This document shows positions 43,542-54,492 of a DNA stretch of 64,000 nucleotides, piece by piece. A program made the translations under genes and the position numbers. Position 1 is the stretch's first letter; the number at the start of each line of letters is the position of its first letter. The notes below the pieces were generated by a model that was given only the letters and a program-made list of their open reading frames with translations, was not told the origin of the DNA and made no database searches. Location: NCBI RefSeq assembly GCF_022829365.1, contig NZ_JAKSYJ010000196.1, positions 1 to 64,000 of the forward strand, given 5' to 3'. Origin of the DNA: Methylobacterium sp. J-077 (lineage in GTDB: Bacteria; Pseudomonadota; Alphaproteobacteria; Rhizobiales; Beijerinckiaceae).

Positions 43542-44297
43542 ATGCGCCGCGCGCCGATCGCCGTCCTCCTCGTCGCCCTCGCGATGCCGGCCGCGGCGGC
43601 GCCGGACCCGACCCGGGACGTGCTGTGGGCCGCGCTGAAGACCTGCGTGCTCGCCAAGCGGATCGCCGACCGGACGTTTCCGTGCCTCTCGGTCGATCTC
43701 GGCGACACGAATCGCCCCGGCTCGGCGGTCCTGCGCGCGCCCGGCGAGCCGACCCACATCGTGGTGATGCCCACCGATACCGTGGCCGGGCTCGAAGCCC
43801 CGGTCCTGCGCGGGCCGCGCGGGGCTGCCTATTGGCGGGCGGCGCTGGCGGCGCGCCCGTTCGTGTCGGACGCCTTGAAGGGCAGGCTGCCGCCGGAGGC
43901 GGTGGGGCTGGCGGTCAATTCGGCCCGGGGGCGGAGCCAGGACCAGCTCCACATCCATCTCGATTGCCTGAAGCCCAGCGTGCTGGCCGCCGTGAAGGCG
44001 CATGGCCGCCAGATCCACGGGACCTGGACCCGCTTCCCGGTGCCGCTCGCCGGCGATCGCTACCACGCGATGCGGGTGCCGGCCGCCGAGGCCGAGCGCT
44101 TCAACCCGTTCGCGGCCCTGCGCACCCTGCCGGGCCCTCGGCCGGACCTGCACCGGACGAGCTTTGCGGCGCTCGCCACGCCGCCGGGCGACCCCGAGCC
44201 GGGTTTCCTGCTGCTGGCCTTCCGGGCGCCGAGCGCCAGCGCAGAGGACGTGATGGACCATAGCTGCGCCGTCGCCGCGGGCCGCGGCGGGGCCTGA
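43542..44297 (+). CDS. cdh: CDP-diacylglycerol pyrophosphatase
   Basis: 251 aa from ATG 43542, with signal peptide (MRRAPIAVLLVALAMPAAAA). Hydrolyses CDP-diacylglycerol to CMP and phosphatidate at the membrane or in the periplasm. The HIT-like catalytic segment SQDQLHIHLDCL and the N-terminal block RDVLWAALKTCVLAKRIAD ... PCLSVDLGD, plus HIVVMPTDTVAGLEAPVL, are characteristic of Cdh. The C-terminal part contains DPEPGFLLLAFRA. Monocistronic. Confidence 0.88.
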   Translation: MRRAPIAVLLVALAMPAAAAPDPTRDVLWAALKTCVLAKRIADRTFPCLSVDLGDTNRPGSAVLRAPGEPTHIVVMPTDTVAGLEAPVLRGPRGAAYWRAALAARPFVSDALKGRLPPEAVGLAVNSARGRSQDQLHIHLDCLKPSVLAAVKAHGRQIHGTWTRFPVPLAGDRYHAMRVPAAEAERFNPFAALRTLPGPRPDLHRTSFAALATPPGDPEPGFLLLAFRAPSASAEDVMDHSCAVAAGRGGA

Positions 44298-44307
44298 AGG
44301 CGGCGTC

Positions 44308-45213
44308 CTAAGCGACATCTACCGGCGGCGGCAGCGCGTCCATGAGCTGGCGCAGGAAGCCCCGCACCGCCCGGGGCAGCCGCCGGTCGCGCATGGCCTG
44401 GACCTGGATGCCCCTGGCAAGGCTCGCCCGGGCGCGGATCGGCAGGCTGACCAGGGCGTTCAGGTCCACCGGCGTCCGCACCGACAGCGCCGACATCAGC
44501 GCGAGCCCGCGCGAGTTGCGCACGAACGGCAGCAGGGCGGCGAGGTTGTTGGCGGTCAGCACCGGCTCGACCACGATGCCCTCGTGCAGGCAGGCGGCGT
44601 CGAACACCTGCCGCAGGGTCGTGTCCCGGGTCGGCAGGGCGACGGGATAGTTCGGCAGATCGGCGAGTTGCACGACCCTCGCCCGCGCCAGGGGATGGTC
44701 GGGGGCTGTGAGCGCCCGCATGTCGACCCGCCCGTCATACAGCACCTCGACCTGGGTGGTCGGCGCGAGCGCGAAGGTGATGCCGAGATCGGCCTCGCCC
44801 GCGGCCACCATCTGGGTCACCTGGGCGGGGGGCAGCACCGTCACCTCGAAGCGCAGGCCGGGATGGGCGGCGTGGAAGGACGCCACGGCGTTCGGCACGA
44901 TGTCGAGCGCGAACCCCTCGGAACTCGCCACCCGGATCAGGCCCCGGGCCAGGCCTTTCAGTTCGCGGATCTCGGTGACCACCTGCTCGGAGCGGATCAG
45001 CATCTGGTGCGCGTGCTGGGCCAGGAGTTCGCCGGCCGGGCTCGGCACCATGCCGCGCGGGCGCCGCTCGAACAGCACGCAATCGAGTTCGGCCTCGAGG
45101 TTGGCGACCTGCCGGCTGATCGCCGAGGCGGCGACGTTGAGCTGGGCCGAGGCCGCCGCGATCGAGCCGGTGCGCGCGACCGCCAGGAAGTAGCGCAGCC
45201 CGGTTATCTGCAT
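44308..45213 (-). CDS. LysR-family regulator of the divergent peptide ABC operon
   Basis: 301 aa. Helix-turn-helix: MQITGLRYFLAVARTGSIAA, ASAQLNVAASAISRQVANLE, VLFERRPRGMVPSPAGELL. Effector domain begins GLIRVASSEGFALDIVPNAV. It is divergent from the peptide ABC operon that starts at 45390 with a 176-bp shared region, so control of peptide uptake is likely. Confidence 0.9.
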   Translation of the reverse strand: MQITGLRYFLAVARTGSIAAASAQLNVAASAISRQVANLEAELDCVLFERRPRGMVPSPAGELLAQHAHQMLIRSEQVVTEIRELKGLARGLIRVASSEGFALDIVPNAVASFHAAHPGLRFEVTVLPPAQVTQMVAAGEADLGITFALAPTTQVEVLYDGRVDMRALTAPDHPLARARVVQLADLPNYPVALPTRDTTLRQVFDAACLHEGIVVEPVLTANNLAALLPFVRNSRGLALMSALSVRTPVDLNALVSLPIRARASLARGIQVQAMRDRRLPRAVRGFLRQLMDALPPPVDVA

Positions 45214-45389
45214 TATCCTGCCTCACGATCACTTATTCCGCATCTCCGTTGCCGAAAGGGCAATGCAGCGCTCGCCAAATTCTACTTGTTGCGATCCCAG
45301 ATGCACAACATCATGGCAGGGTGAAAAAGGCGGCAGTCGCGGAATCTCTTCGCTCGACCTGCCGCCGCGCCGTCGGAGACGGAGTCGAC

Positions 45390-46910
45390 ATGCCGATACG
45401 GACGATCACCTTCGGGGCTTCTCTGGCCGCCCTGGTCGCTGTGAGCCCGGCGCTGGCCGGCAAGGCCGACGACACCCTGGTCTACGCCTCGGACAGCGAG
45501 CCGGAGAACGTCAGCCCGTATCACAACAGCGCCCGCGAGGGCGTGATCCTGGCCCGGAACTGCTGGGACACGCTGCTGTACCGGGACCCCAAGGACGGCA
45601 GCTACAAGCCGATGCTGGCCACCGCCTGGACCTGGGCGGACGACACGACCCTCGACCTCACGATCCGCGAGGGCGTGACCTTCCACAACGGCGACCCGCT
45701 CGGACCCGAGGACGTGGCCTTCACGTTCAACTACGTGCTGACGCCGGAGGCCCGCACGGTCACCCGCCAGAACGTCGACTGGATGAAGTCGGTGGAGGTC
45801 ACTGGCCCGCACAGCGTGCGGATCCACCTCAAGGCGCCGTTCCCGGCGGCGCTGGAATACCTCGCCGGCCCGACCCCGATCTTCCCGGCCGCCTACTTCA
45901 AAAAGGTCGGCCTCGACCGCTTCGCCAGGGCGCCGGTCGGCAGCGGCCCCTACCGGATCACCAAGGTCGACAGCGGCCGCGGCGTCAGCATGGAGCGCTT
46001 CGCCCAGTACTGGGCCGGCAGCCCGCTCGGGAAGCCGAAGATCGGCAAGCTCCAGTTCCGGGTCATCCCGGACGGCGAGAGCCGGATGGCCGAATTGATG
46101 ACCGGCGGCGTCGACTGGATCTGGCGGGTGCCGAGCGATCAGGCCGAGCAGCTGCGCGCCGCCCCCAACGTCACCGTGCTCAATTCCGAGACCATGCGGG
46201 TCGGTTTCCTGCAGTTCGATACGCTCGGCCGCGCCCGGGAGAACTCGCCGCTCAAGGACGTGCGCGTCCGGCAGGCGATTTCCTACGCCATCGACCGCAA
46301 GGCGATGGTCGACAACCTCGTGCGCGGCGCCTCCCGGGTGATGAACGCGCTCTGCTTCGTCGACCAGTTCGGCTGCACCGACCAGGGTGTGATGCGCTAT
46401 CCCTATGATCCGGCCAAGGCCAAGGCGCTGCTGAAGGAAGCCGGCTACGGAAACGGCTTCGAGATCGATCTCGGCGCCTACCGCGAGCGGGACTACGCCG
46501 AGGCGGTGATCGGCTATCTCGGGGCGGTCGGCATCACGGTGCGGCTCAACTACCTGCGCTACGCCGCGTTCCGGGATTCCCTGCGGGCCGGCAAGATCTC
46601 GATCGGCTACCAGACCTGGGGGTCGTTCTCGGTGCTGGACGTCTCGGCCTTCGACGGGGTGTATTTCCGCGGCGGCGAGGAGGACCTGACCAAGGACCCA
46701 CAGGTGATCGCCGACCTGCAGGCGGGCGACGGCTCGACCGATCCAGAGACGCGCAAGGCCGCCTACGCCAAGGCGCTGCAGCGGATCGCGGCCCAGGCCT
46801 ACGCCCTGCCGATGTTCTCCTATGCCACCAACTACGCCTTCACGTCGGACCTGAGCTTCACCGCCCAGCCGGACGAGGTGCCGCGCTTCTACGCGGCGTC
46901 CTGGAAGTGA
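45390..46910 (+). CDS. Peptide ABC transporter substrate-binding protein
   Basis: 506 aa from ATG 45390 (GGAG upstream) with signal peptide (MPIRTITFGASLAALVAVSP, cleavage near ALAGK). Family 5 (DppA/OppA-type) binding protein: LVYASDSEPENVSPYHNSAR, LTIREGVTFHNGDPLGPEDV, GSGPYRITKVDSGRGVSMER, VRVRQAISYAIDRKAMVDNL, YDPAKAKALLKEAGY. First gene of a five-gene importer operon. Confidence 0.92.
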   Translation: MPIRTITFGASLAALVAVSPALAGKADDTLVYASDSEPENVSPYHNSAREGVILARNCWDTLLYRDPKDGSYKPMLATAWTWADDTTLDLTIREGVTFHNGDPLGPEDVAFTFNYVLTPEARTVTRQNVDWMKSVEVTGPHSVRIHLKAPFPAALEYLAGPTPIFPAAYFKKVGLDRFARAPVGSGPYRITKVDSGRGVSMERFAQYWAGSPLGKPKIGKLQFRVIPDGESRMAELMTGGVDWIWRVPSDQAEQLRAAPNVTVLNSETMRVGFLQFDTLGRARENSPLKDVRVRQAISYAIDRKAMVDNLVRGASRVMNALCFVDQFGCTDQGVMRYPYDPAKAKALLKEAGYGNGFEIDLGAYRERDYAEAVIGYLGAVGITVRLNYLRYAAFRDSLRAGKISIGYQTWGSFSVLDVSAFDGVYFRGGEEDLTKDPQVIADLQAGDGSTDPETRKAAYAKALQRIAAQAYALPMFSYATNYAFTSDLSFTAQPDEVPRFYAASWK

Positions 46911-46936
46911 GGGGGGTGACCGCGTCGCGACCGGCC

Positions 46937-47032
46937 CCCTCTCCCGTGCGGGAGAGAGTTGGTGTGAGGGGTGCGACCTCTCCGGAAAGTTCTCGTCCCT
47001 CACCCTGTCCCTCTCCCGCACGGGAGAGGGGA
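46937..47032. repeat. Large GC-rich inverted repeat within the peptide ABC operon
   Basis: Contains two perfect hairpins: CTCTCCCG-TG-CGGGAGAG (46939-46956) and CCCTCTCCCG-CA-CGGGAGAGGG (47009-47030). Between them GTGAGGG and CCCTCAC also pair, so the whole is one ~96-bp inverted repeat of the BIME/REP kind. It separates the binding-protein gene from the permease genes and may stabilise the upstream mRNA. Confidence 0.75.
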
Positions 47033-47106
47033 CCCGCGATCCGTCCGGATCCCGTCAGCACCAACCGATCCGTCGTCTCCCGTCGCCAGGAAGGAGCCAG
47101 GACCCC

Positions 47107-48024
47107 ATGCTGACCTTCACCCTCCGGCGCGTCCTGGTCGCCCTGGCGGTGGCCTTCACGGTCTCGGTGGCGAGTTTCCTGCTGCTTCACCTATCCGGCG
47201 ACCTCGCCACCGCCATCGCCGGCCCCGAATCCACGGGGCCGCAGATCGAGGCGATCCGGAGGGAATACGGCCTGGACCAGCCCCTGGTCACCCAGTTCCT
47301 GACCTGGGCCTGGCGGGCGCTGCACCTCGATTTCGGCAATTCCTTCTACTTCCGCGAGCGAGTGATCGACCTGCTCGCCGCCCGCCTGCCGATCACGCTC
47401 TATCTCGGCTTCATCGCGCTCGGCGTGGCTCTGTTCGTGGCGGTGCCGCTCGGGGTGATCGCCGCGGTCCGCCGCGATACCTGGATCGACCGGCTCGCCC
47501 TGTCGGTCTCGGTGCTCGGCCAGGCGATGCCGAGCTTCTGGTTCGGCCTGACCCTGATCCTGATTTTTTCCGTCAACCTCCGCTGGCTGCCGGTCTCGGG
47601 CAACGCCACCTGGAAGAACTTCATCTTGCCCGCGGTGGCGCTCGGCTATTACGCCATGCCGGCGGTGATGCGGCTCACCCGCAACGGCATGCTGGAGGTG
47701 TTGGCCTCCGACTACGTCCGCACCGCCCGGGCCAAGGGGCTGCCGCCGCGAAAAATCCTGGTGCGGCATGCGCTGCGCAACGCCGTGATCCCGGTGATCG
47801 CCCTGTCGGCGGTGCAGTTCGGCTTCATGCTCGGCGGCTCGATCGCGATCGAGGCGGTGTTCTCGCTCCAGGGGCTCGGGCAACTCGCCTGGGAATCCAT
47901 CGCCCGCAACGACTTCCCGGTGGTCCAGGCGATCGTGCTGGTGCTGGCGATGATCTACATCGGCCTGACCCTGGCGGCCGACCTGCTGAACGCCTTCCTC
48001 GATCCGCGCCTGCGCCAAGCCTGA
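47107..48024 (+). CDS. Peptide ABC transporter permease (DppB type)
   Basis: 305 aa, six membrane segments. TLRRVLVALAVAFTVSVASF start, GLDQPLVTQFLTWAWRALHL, and the EAA loop region ASDYVRTARAKGLPPRKILV RH-type motif. Second gene of the operon; follows a REP-like repeat. Confidence 0.92.
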   Translation: MLTFTLRRVLVALAVAFTVSVASFLLLHLSGDLATAIAGPESTGPQIEAIRREYGLDQPLVTQFLTWAWRALHLDFGNSFYFRERVIDLLAARLPITLYLGFIALGVALFVAVPLGVIAAVRRDTWIDRLALSVSVLGQAMPSFWFGLTLILIFSVNLRWLPVSGNATWKNFILPAVALGYYAMPAVMRLTRNGMLEVLASDYVRTARAKGLPPRKILVRHALRNAVIPVIALSAVQFGFMLGGSIAIEAVFSLQGLGQLAWESIARNDFPVVQAIVLVLAMIYIGLTLAADLLNAFLDPRLRQA

Positions 48025-48031
48025 GGTCGCG

Positions 48032-48967
48032 ATGAGCCTGCCCCCCGACACGGCGGCGCTCGCCGCCCCCGCCCTCCGGCCGGACGCGCCGAACGCCCTG
48101 GCGCCGGTGCCCTCCCCCACCCGCCTCATCCTGCGGCGGGGCCTGCGCCACACGGGCTTCCTGATCGGCGCCGGGATCCTCGGGCTGATCGTGATGGCGG
48201 CTTTGGCCGCCCCGTTGATCGCCCCGCACGACCCCTACGCGCAGGATGTCTCGCGCCGCCTGATCCCGCCGATCTGGCAGGCCAAGGGCACCTGGGACCA
48301 CGTGCTCGGCACCGACAAGCTCGGGCGCGACTATCTCAGCCGCCTGCTCTACGGCGGCCAGATCTCCCTCCTGATCGGGATCTCGGCGGCTTTGATCTCC
48401 GGGCTGATCGGCACGGTGCTCGGCCTCTGCGCCGGCTATTTCGGCGGCTGGGTCGATTCGCTGGTGAGCTACATCGTGACCACCCGGCTGGCGATGCCGG
48501 TGGTGCTGGTGGCGCTCGCCATGGCGTCGCTGGTCGGCGGTTCGCTGAAGGTCGTGGTGCTGGTGCTCGGCTTCCTGCTCTGGGATCGCTTCGCCGTGGT
48601 GACCCGGGCCGCCACCCAGCAGATCCGCAACCAGGATTTCGTCTCGGCGGCCCGCGCCTCGGGCCTCACCGACCTGCGCATCGTGCTCCAGGAGATCCTG
48701 CCCAACATCCTCAACGCGCTGATCGTCGTGGCGACCTTGGAGATGGCGCACGCGATCCTGCTGGAGGCCGCCCTGTCGTTCCTGGGGCTCGGGGTGCAGC
48801 CGCCGCTGCCGTCCTGGGGCCTGATGATCGCCGAGGGCAAGCAGTACATGTTCTTCCAGCCCTGGGTGATCACCATCCCGGGCGTGGCCCTCCTCCTGCT
48901 CGTGCTGGCGATCAATCTTCTGGGCGATGGCCTGCGGGACATCACCGCCCCCGAGGCGCGCCACTGA
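48032..48967 (+). CDS. Peptide ABC transporter permease (DppC type)
   Basis: 311 aa with six membrane segments. N-terminal cytoplasmic tail, then FLIGAGILGLIVMAALAAPL; HVLGTDKLGRDYLSRLLYGG and DFVSAARASGLTDLRIVLQE are DppC/OppC signatures, and LGLGVQPPLPSWGLMIAEGK closes the family pattern. Starts 7 bp after the DppB-type gene. Confidence 0.92.
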   Translation: MSLPPDTAALAAPALRPDAPNALAPVPSPTRLILRRGLRHTGFLIGAGILGLIVMAALAAPLIAPHDPYAQDVSRRLIPPIWQAKGTWDHVLGTDKLGRDYLSRLLYGGQISLLIGISAALISGLIGTVLGLCAGYFGGWVDSLVSYIVTTRLAMPVVLVALAMASLVGGSLKVVVLVLGFLLWDRFAVVTRAATQQIRNQDFVSAARASGLTDLRIVLQEILPNILNALIVVATLEMAHAILLEAALSFLGLGVQPPLPSWGLMIAEGKQYMFFQPWVITIPGVALLLLVLAINLLGDGLRDITAPEARH

Positions 48968-48993
48968 CGCGGCCGGCCGGCACGGCACCAAAA

Positions 48994-49009
48994 TGTTTCA
49001 CGGGAAACA
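48994..49009. promoter_or_regulatory. ParB-box (parS)-like palindrome 2
   Basis: TGTTTCACGGGAAACA, one central base from the classical parS palindrome, and the exact reverse complement of the copy at 19886. It lies 4 bp before the peptidase start codon, inside the ABC operon. Confidence 0.5.
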
Positions 49010-49013
49010 CACC

Positions 49014-50435
49014 ATGACGCGAGACGACGCCATCGCGCGCGCCACAGAGGCCTTCGATTCGGGCGCGTTCCTCGCGCTCCTACGGGAGGCGGTGGCGATG
49101 CCCACCGAGAGCCAGGCCCCCGGCCAAGAGGCGGCGCTCCGCGCCTATCTCGACGCCTTCGTCATGCCGTTGGTCGCCCGGCTCGGCTTCGAGACGCCGA
49201 AGACCTCTCCCAACCCGGATGGGGTACACGGCCCCTTCCTCATCGCCGAGCGGCACGAGGGCGCGGAGCTGCCGACCGTGCTGATCTACGGCCACGGCGA
49301 CACGGTGCGGGGCTATCCCGAGCAGTGGCGTGAAGGGCTCGGGCCCTGGGAGATCGTGGTCGAGGGCGACCGCTGGTACGGGCGCGGCACCGCCGACAAC
49401 AAGGGCCAGCACGTCCTCAACCTCGCCGCCCTGGAGCAGGTGATCGCGGCGCGCGACGGCCGTCTGGGCTTCAACGTGAAGCTGCTGATCGAGATGGGCG
49501 AGGAAGCCGGCTCCCCGGGCCTGCGGCCGTTCTGCCGGGCGCAGGCCGAGGCCCTGCGCGCCGACGTGCTGATCGCCTCGGACGGGCCGCGGCTCAGTGC
49601 CGAGCGGCCAACGGTGTTCCTGGGCTCCCGCGGCGCCTACAATTTCGAGCTGAGCCTCGTCTTACGCGAGGGGCCGCACCATTCCGGCAATTGGGGCGGC
49701 CTGCTGCGCAACCCCGGCACGGTGCTAGCCTCGGCGATCGCCTCGATGGTCGATGCCCGCGGCAGTATTTTGGTCGAGGCCCTGCGGCCGCCGCCGATCC
49801 CCGAGGGCGTGCGCGCCGCGCTCCGCGACATCCGTGTCGGCGAGGACCCAAGCGCGCCGACGATCGACGCCGATTGGGGCGAGCCCGGGCTCAGCCCGGC
49901 CGAGCGCGTCTTCGCCTGGAACACCCTGGAGGTGCTGGCCTTCAAGACCGGCGATCCGGACGGGCCGCTCAACGCCGTGCCGGCCCACGCCAAGGCGACC
50001 CTGCAGTTGCGCTTCGTAGTCGGCACCGACTGGCAGAACCTGATCCCAAACGTGCGCGCCCATCTCGACGCGCACGGTTTTTCGATGATCGAGGTCCGGC
50101 CGGCCCGCGCCGCGGAGGTCTTCCAGGCGACGCGGCTGCCCGTTGAAGACCCCTGGGTCGAATGGGCCCTGGAGTCGATCGAGGCAAGTTCCGGAAAAAA
50201 GCCGGCGCTGCTGCCGAATCTCGGCGGCTCGCTGCCGAACGACGCCTTCTCGGAGATCCTGGGCTTGCCGACCCTCTGGGTGCCGCATTCCTACCCGGCC
50301 TGCCGCCAGCACGGGCCGGACGAGCACGTGCTCGCCTCCAGCACCCGGGAGGGCCTGGCGATCATGGCCGGGCTGTTCTGGGATCTCGGCGAGGCCGGCC
50401 CGGACATTTTGCGCCGCCGCGCAGCGAGGACCTGA
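49014..50435 (+). CDS. M20-family dipeptidase/carboxypeptidase
   Basis: 473 aa from ATG 49014; an upstream ATG at 48993 would add MFHGKHT, encoded by the palindrome itself. Zn peptidase: VLIYGHGDTVRGYPEQW (His, then Asp), WYGRGTADNKGQH (bridging Asp), KLLIEMGEEAGSPGL (catalytic Glu pair), LIASDGPRL, and HSYPACRQHGPDEHV (C-terminal His). Its place between permease and ATPase genes suggests imported peptides are cleaved at once in the cytoplasm. Confidence 0.9.
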   Translation: MTRDDAIARATEAFDSGAFLALLREAVAMPTESQAPGQEAALRAYLDAFVMPLVARLGFETPKTSPNPDGVHGPFLIAERHEGAELPTVLIYGHGDTVRGYPEQWREGLGPWEIVVEGDRWYGRGTADNKGQHVLNLAALEQVIAARDGRLGFNVKLLIEMGEEAGSPGLRPFCRAQAEALRADVLIASDGPRLSAERPTVFLGSRGAYNFELSLVLREGPHHSGNWGGLLRNPGTVLASAIASMVDARGSILVEALRPPPIPEGVRAALRDIRVGEDPSAPTIDADWGEPGLSPAERVFAWNTLEVLAFKTGDPDGPLNAVPAHAKATLQLRFVVGTDWQNLIPNVRAHLDAHGFSMIEVRPARAAEVFQATRLPVEDPWVEWALESIEASSGKKPALLPNLGGSLPNDAFSEILGLPTLWVPHSYPACRQHGPDEHVLASSTREGLAIMAGLFWDLGEAGPDILRRRAART

Positions 50436-50438
50436 CCC

Positions 50439-52043
<1,605 letters not shown>

Positions 52044-52563
52044 CCGATGGGCCGGGACGTCCTGGCCTCTCCCTGGAACGCCGTGGGACACAGAGACAAG
52101 TTTTTTGGACGGACGCGGTCTGTTTCGCGTCGGGCCGACCGGTAGAATGGCGGCGTTGTCGAGGGCCGAGCGCCCCGGCGGATCTACGGCCGACCGCAAC
52201 GTCCGTCCCCGCTCGTTCCTCGAATGCGGACGAGGACTTTTGACGTGTCGTTCTCAGCCAAGCCCGATGATCCCTGGTCTCCGCGCAGGCGGACCCAGCC
52301 GGATGCGCAGCCGTCCCGGCGCCAGGGATCGGCGCATCGGGCCACGCACAGGCCTGACACCGCCAAACGCCCCCCCCAAGTGCCGGCGGCGATCGCTGAG
52401 GTTGCCGAAGTCGTCGGCGCTCGCATCATCCACTTGAGCTGGGCCGACACCTTCGGGCGGCCGCCCCGTGCCTGGTGGCCCGGAATGACCGCCTGCGTGC
52501 TGCCGTTCCGCCCGCGGCAAACAGCGGCCGATTGCGCGTGAGCGGCCGGCGCCGAAGCGCCGA
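52044..52563. other. Convergent intergenic region
   Basis: 520 bp between the ABC ATPase gene (plus) and the MucR-like gene (minus). An ORF of 105 codons (52224-52541, plus) is open but has no ribosome site and looks Arg/Pro-rich, so I do not call it. ACAAGTTTTTTGG at 52096-52108 follows no clear hairpin. Nothing else seen. Confidence 0.45.
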
Positions 52564-53013
52564 TCAGCCGTTCGTGCCGGTCCTGCGCTCTTCGGCGCGG
52601 GCACCCGGAACGCCGAGGCCGATCGCCTTGGCGAGGGCCGAGCGCTGCGCGGCATAGCCCGGCGCCGTCATCGGATAGTCGGCCGGCAGGCTGTAGCGCT
52701 CGCGATACCGCTCCGGCGTCAGGCCGTGGGCCGTCAGGTGACGCTTCAGCGTCTTGTACGACCGGCCGTCGATGAAGCTGATGATGCCGTCCTGCTGGAC
52801 CGACTTGCGGATTTGCGCCGCGTTCGGCGGCTCGATCACGGGCTCGGCCTCGACCGGCAGCTTCCGGCCGAGATTGACCAGCGCGCCGTGCACACTCGCG
52901 ATCAGCGCCGGCAGGGCGGCCGGCGGGACGGGATTGTTCGAGACATAGGCCGCGACGACGTCGCCGACCAGCACGGCGAGTTCGGTGCTGCTCTCAGGAA
53001 TCGTTTCGGGCAC
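52564..53013 (-). CDS. MucR/Ros-family regulator lacking the zinc-finger cysteines
   Basis: 149 aa from GTG 53013 (TGGA nearby); ATG 53052 would add 13 residues. C-terminal MucR/Ros domain: ISFIDGRSYKTLKRHLTAHG, LTPERYRERYSLPADYPMTA, PGYAAQRSALAKAIGLG. In typical Ros/MucR the first strand reads C-x2-C before the KTLKRHL helix; here those cysteines are replaced (FIDG), as known for some Mesorhizobium Ros homologues that fold without zinc. The N-terminal part (ELAVLVGDVVAAYVSNNPVP) is the usual oligomerisation region. Probably a global H-NS-like transcriptional regulator. Confidence 0.88.
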   Translation of the reverse strand: MPETIPESSTELAVLVGDVVAAYVSNNPVPPAALPALIASVHGALVNLGRKLPVEAEPVIEPPNAAQIRKSVQQDGIISFIDGRSYKTLKRHLTAHGLTPERYRERYSLPADYPMTAPGYAAQRSALAKAIGLGVPGARAEERRTGTNG

Positions 53014-53263
53014 AGCGCAAATTCCAGTCCAAGATTTCGTTGTTGACACCATGTGTCCAAAGCAAAAATCATCTCGATGTCAAGATGTTTTCTTCAGCCG
53101 ATCGGACCGGTCAGACGCATTTTAATGCATCTCTAAGGAAACCGATTTTCCAGGTGTCTGTCTTCGCCGAGCGTATCGATCGCGTTGCTTGGGCATTGAG
53201 ACACGGATTTACAGAAAATTCTAAATACGAGACTCAGAATCCAATCAGGATCTGCGCACACAC

Positions 53264-54346
53264 TCAGCCGATCCCGAGGCCGTGAATAAGCCCGAGGCTG
53301 ACGGCGACGAGGACGGCCAGGGATGCGGTCACCGCCAGCGTCACCCGGCCGCCGACCCGGGCGAGCACACGCACATCGACGCCGAGCCCCAGGGCCGCCA
53401 TGGACAGCACCGTCAGCACGCCCGCGAGTTGCGTCAGGGGCTTGACCGCCGCGTCCGGGATGAGCCCGAGGGAGCGGGACGTGGCGAGCGCCAGAAAGCC
53501 CAGGATGAACCACGGCACCAGCTTGGTCAGGCCGGGGCGCCTCTTCGCGCCGGTCGGGTCCGTTCCGGCCTCCCGCGGCAGGCGCGGGGCGATCAGCGAG
53601 AACGCCACCACCACGGGTCCGAGCATCAGCACGCGCACGAGCTTGACCAGGGTGCCGACCTGGGTGGACAGCAGGCTCACCGGCACGGTTGCGGCCAGCA
53701 CCTGCGGCACCGCGTAGACGGTAAGCCCGGCCAGGACGCCGTACTGGTTGTCGCTCAACCCCGCGAAGGGCACGAACAGCGGCAGCCCCAGCACCATCAG
53801 CACGCCGAGCACCGCCGTGAACGCGATGGCGGCCGCGATGTCCTTGGGCTGGGCCCCGATCACCGGCGCCACGGCGGCGATGGCCGAGTTGCCGCAGATC
53901 GCGTTGCCGCACGCCACCAGGATCGCCATCCGAGGCGGCAGGCCGAGCGCCCGACAGATCCCGACACTGGCCGCGATGCCGATCACCACGGTGCCGACGA
54001 TGCCGGCCAGCAGCGCCGGGCCGGAGGCCAGGATCGCTCCGAGGCTGAGGGAGGCGCCGAGCAGGACGACGGCGACTTCCAGGAGTTGCTTGGCCGAGAA
54101 CGCGATGCCGGTGCGGAACCGGGCATCTGGCGTCCAGGCGGTGCGGACCGCGATGCCGATCAGGATCGCCAGCACCAGGGCCTCGACATAGGGATGGCCG
54201 GCGACGCGCTCCTCGAGGGCCTGCGCGGCCATCGCCAGGGCGGTGATCGCCGCGCACAGGCCGATGCCCGGCAGCACGGAGGCGGCGGATGCGCCGCCCG
54301 CGGCCGTCTCGGTGGTGCCCGTCCGGGACGAGGTTTTGGGGCTCAC
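53264..54346 (-). CDS. YeiH/UPF0324-family putative sulfate exporter
   Basis: 360 aa from GTG 54346, chosen for GGAG 8 nt upstream; the frame is open further but reads as noncoding. About ten membrane segments. Family signatures: ALVLAILIGIAVRTAWTPDA, FSAKQLLEVAVVLLGASLSL, ACGNAICGNSAIAAVAPVIG, AIAFTAVLGVLMVLGLPLFV, VPWFILGFLALATSRSLGLI. The family is annotated as putative sulfate or sulfite exporters. It lies near sorA/sorB on the same strand, which supports export of sulfate made from sulfite; transport direction is inference. Confidence 0.88.
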   Translation of the reverse strand: MSPKTSSRTGTTETAAGGASAASVLPGIGLCAAITALAMAAQALEERVAGHPYVEALVLAILIGIAVRTAWTPDARFRTGIAFSAKQLLEVAVVLLGASLSLGAILASGPALLAGIVGTVVIGIAASVGICRALGLPPRMAILVACGNAICGNSAIAAVAPVIGAQPKDIAAAIAFTAVLGVLMVLGLPLFVPFAGLSDNQYGVLAGLTVYAVPQVLAATVPVSLLSTQVGTLVKLVRVLMLGPVVVAFSLIAPRLPREAGTDPTGAKRRPGLTKLVPWFILGFLALATSRSLGLIPDAAVKPLTQLAGVLTVLSMAALGLGVDVRVLARVGGRVTLAVTASLAVLVAVSLGLIHGLGIG

Positions 54347-54492
54347 GACGGGCGCTCCGCGGTCGGCATCACGGCAAAGGGAAGAAAACGTTTGTCGCGA
54401 ACGCGCAAGAGAGAAGGACGCTCTACAGCAAGAGAAATCTTCGGAAGACGCGTCCATTGCAGCGCGGGGGTCGGAGCGCGACATTCACGATC

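Noticed and set aside
52224..52541. 105-codon open frame between the ABC ATPase and MucR-like genes
   Set aside because: No ribosome site and Arg/Pro-rich composition; overlapping open frames occur on the other strand. It could still be a small gene.
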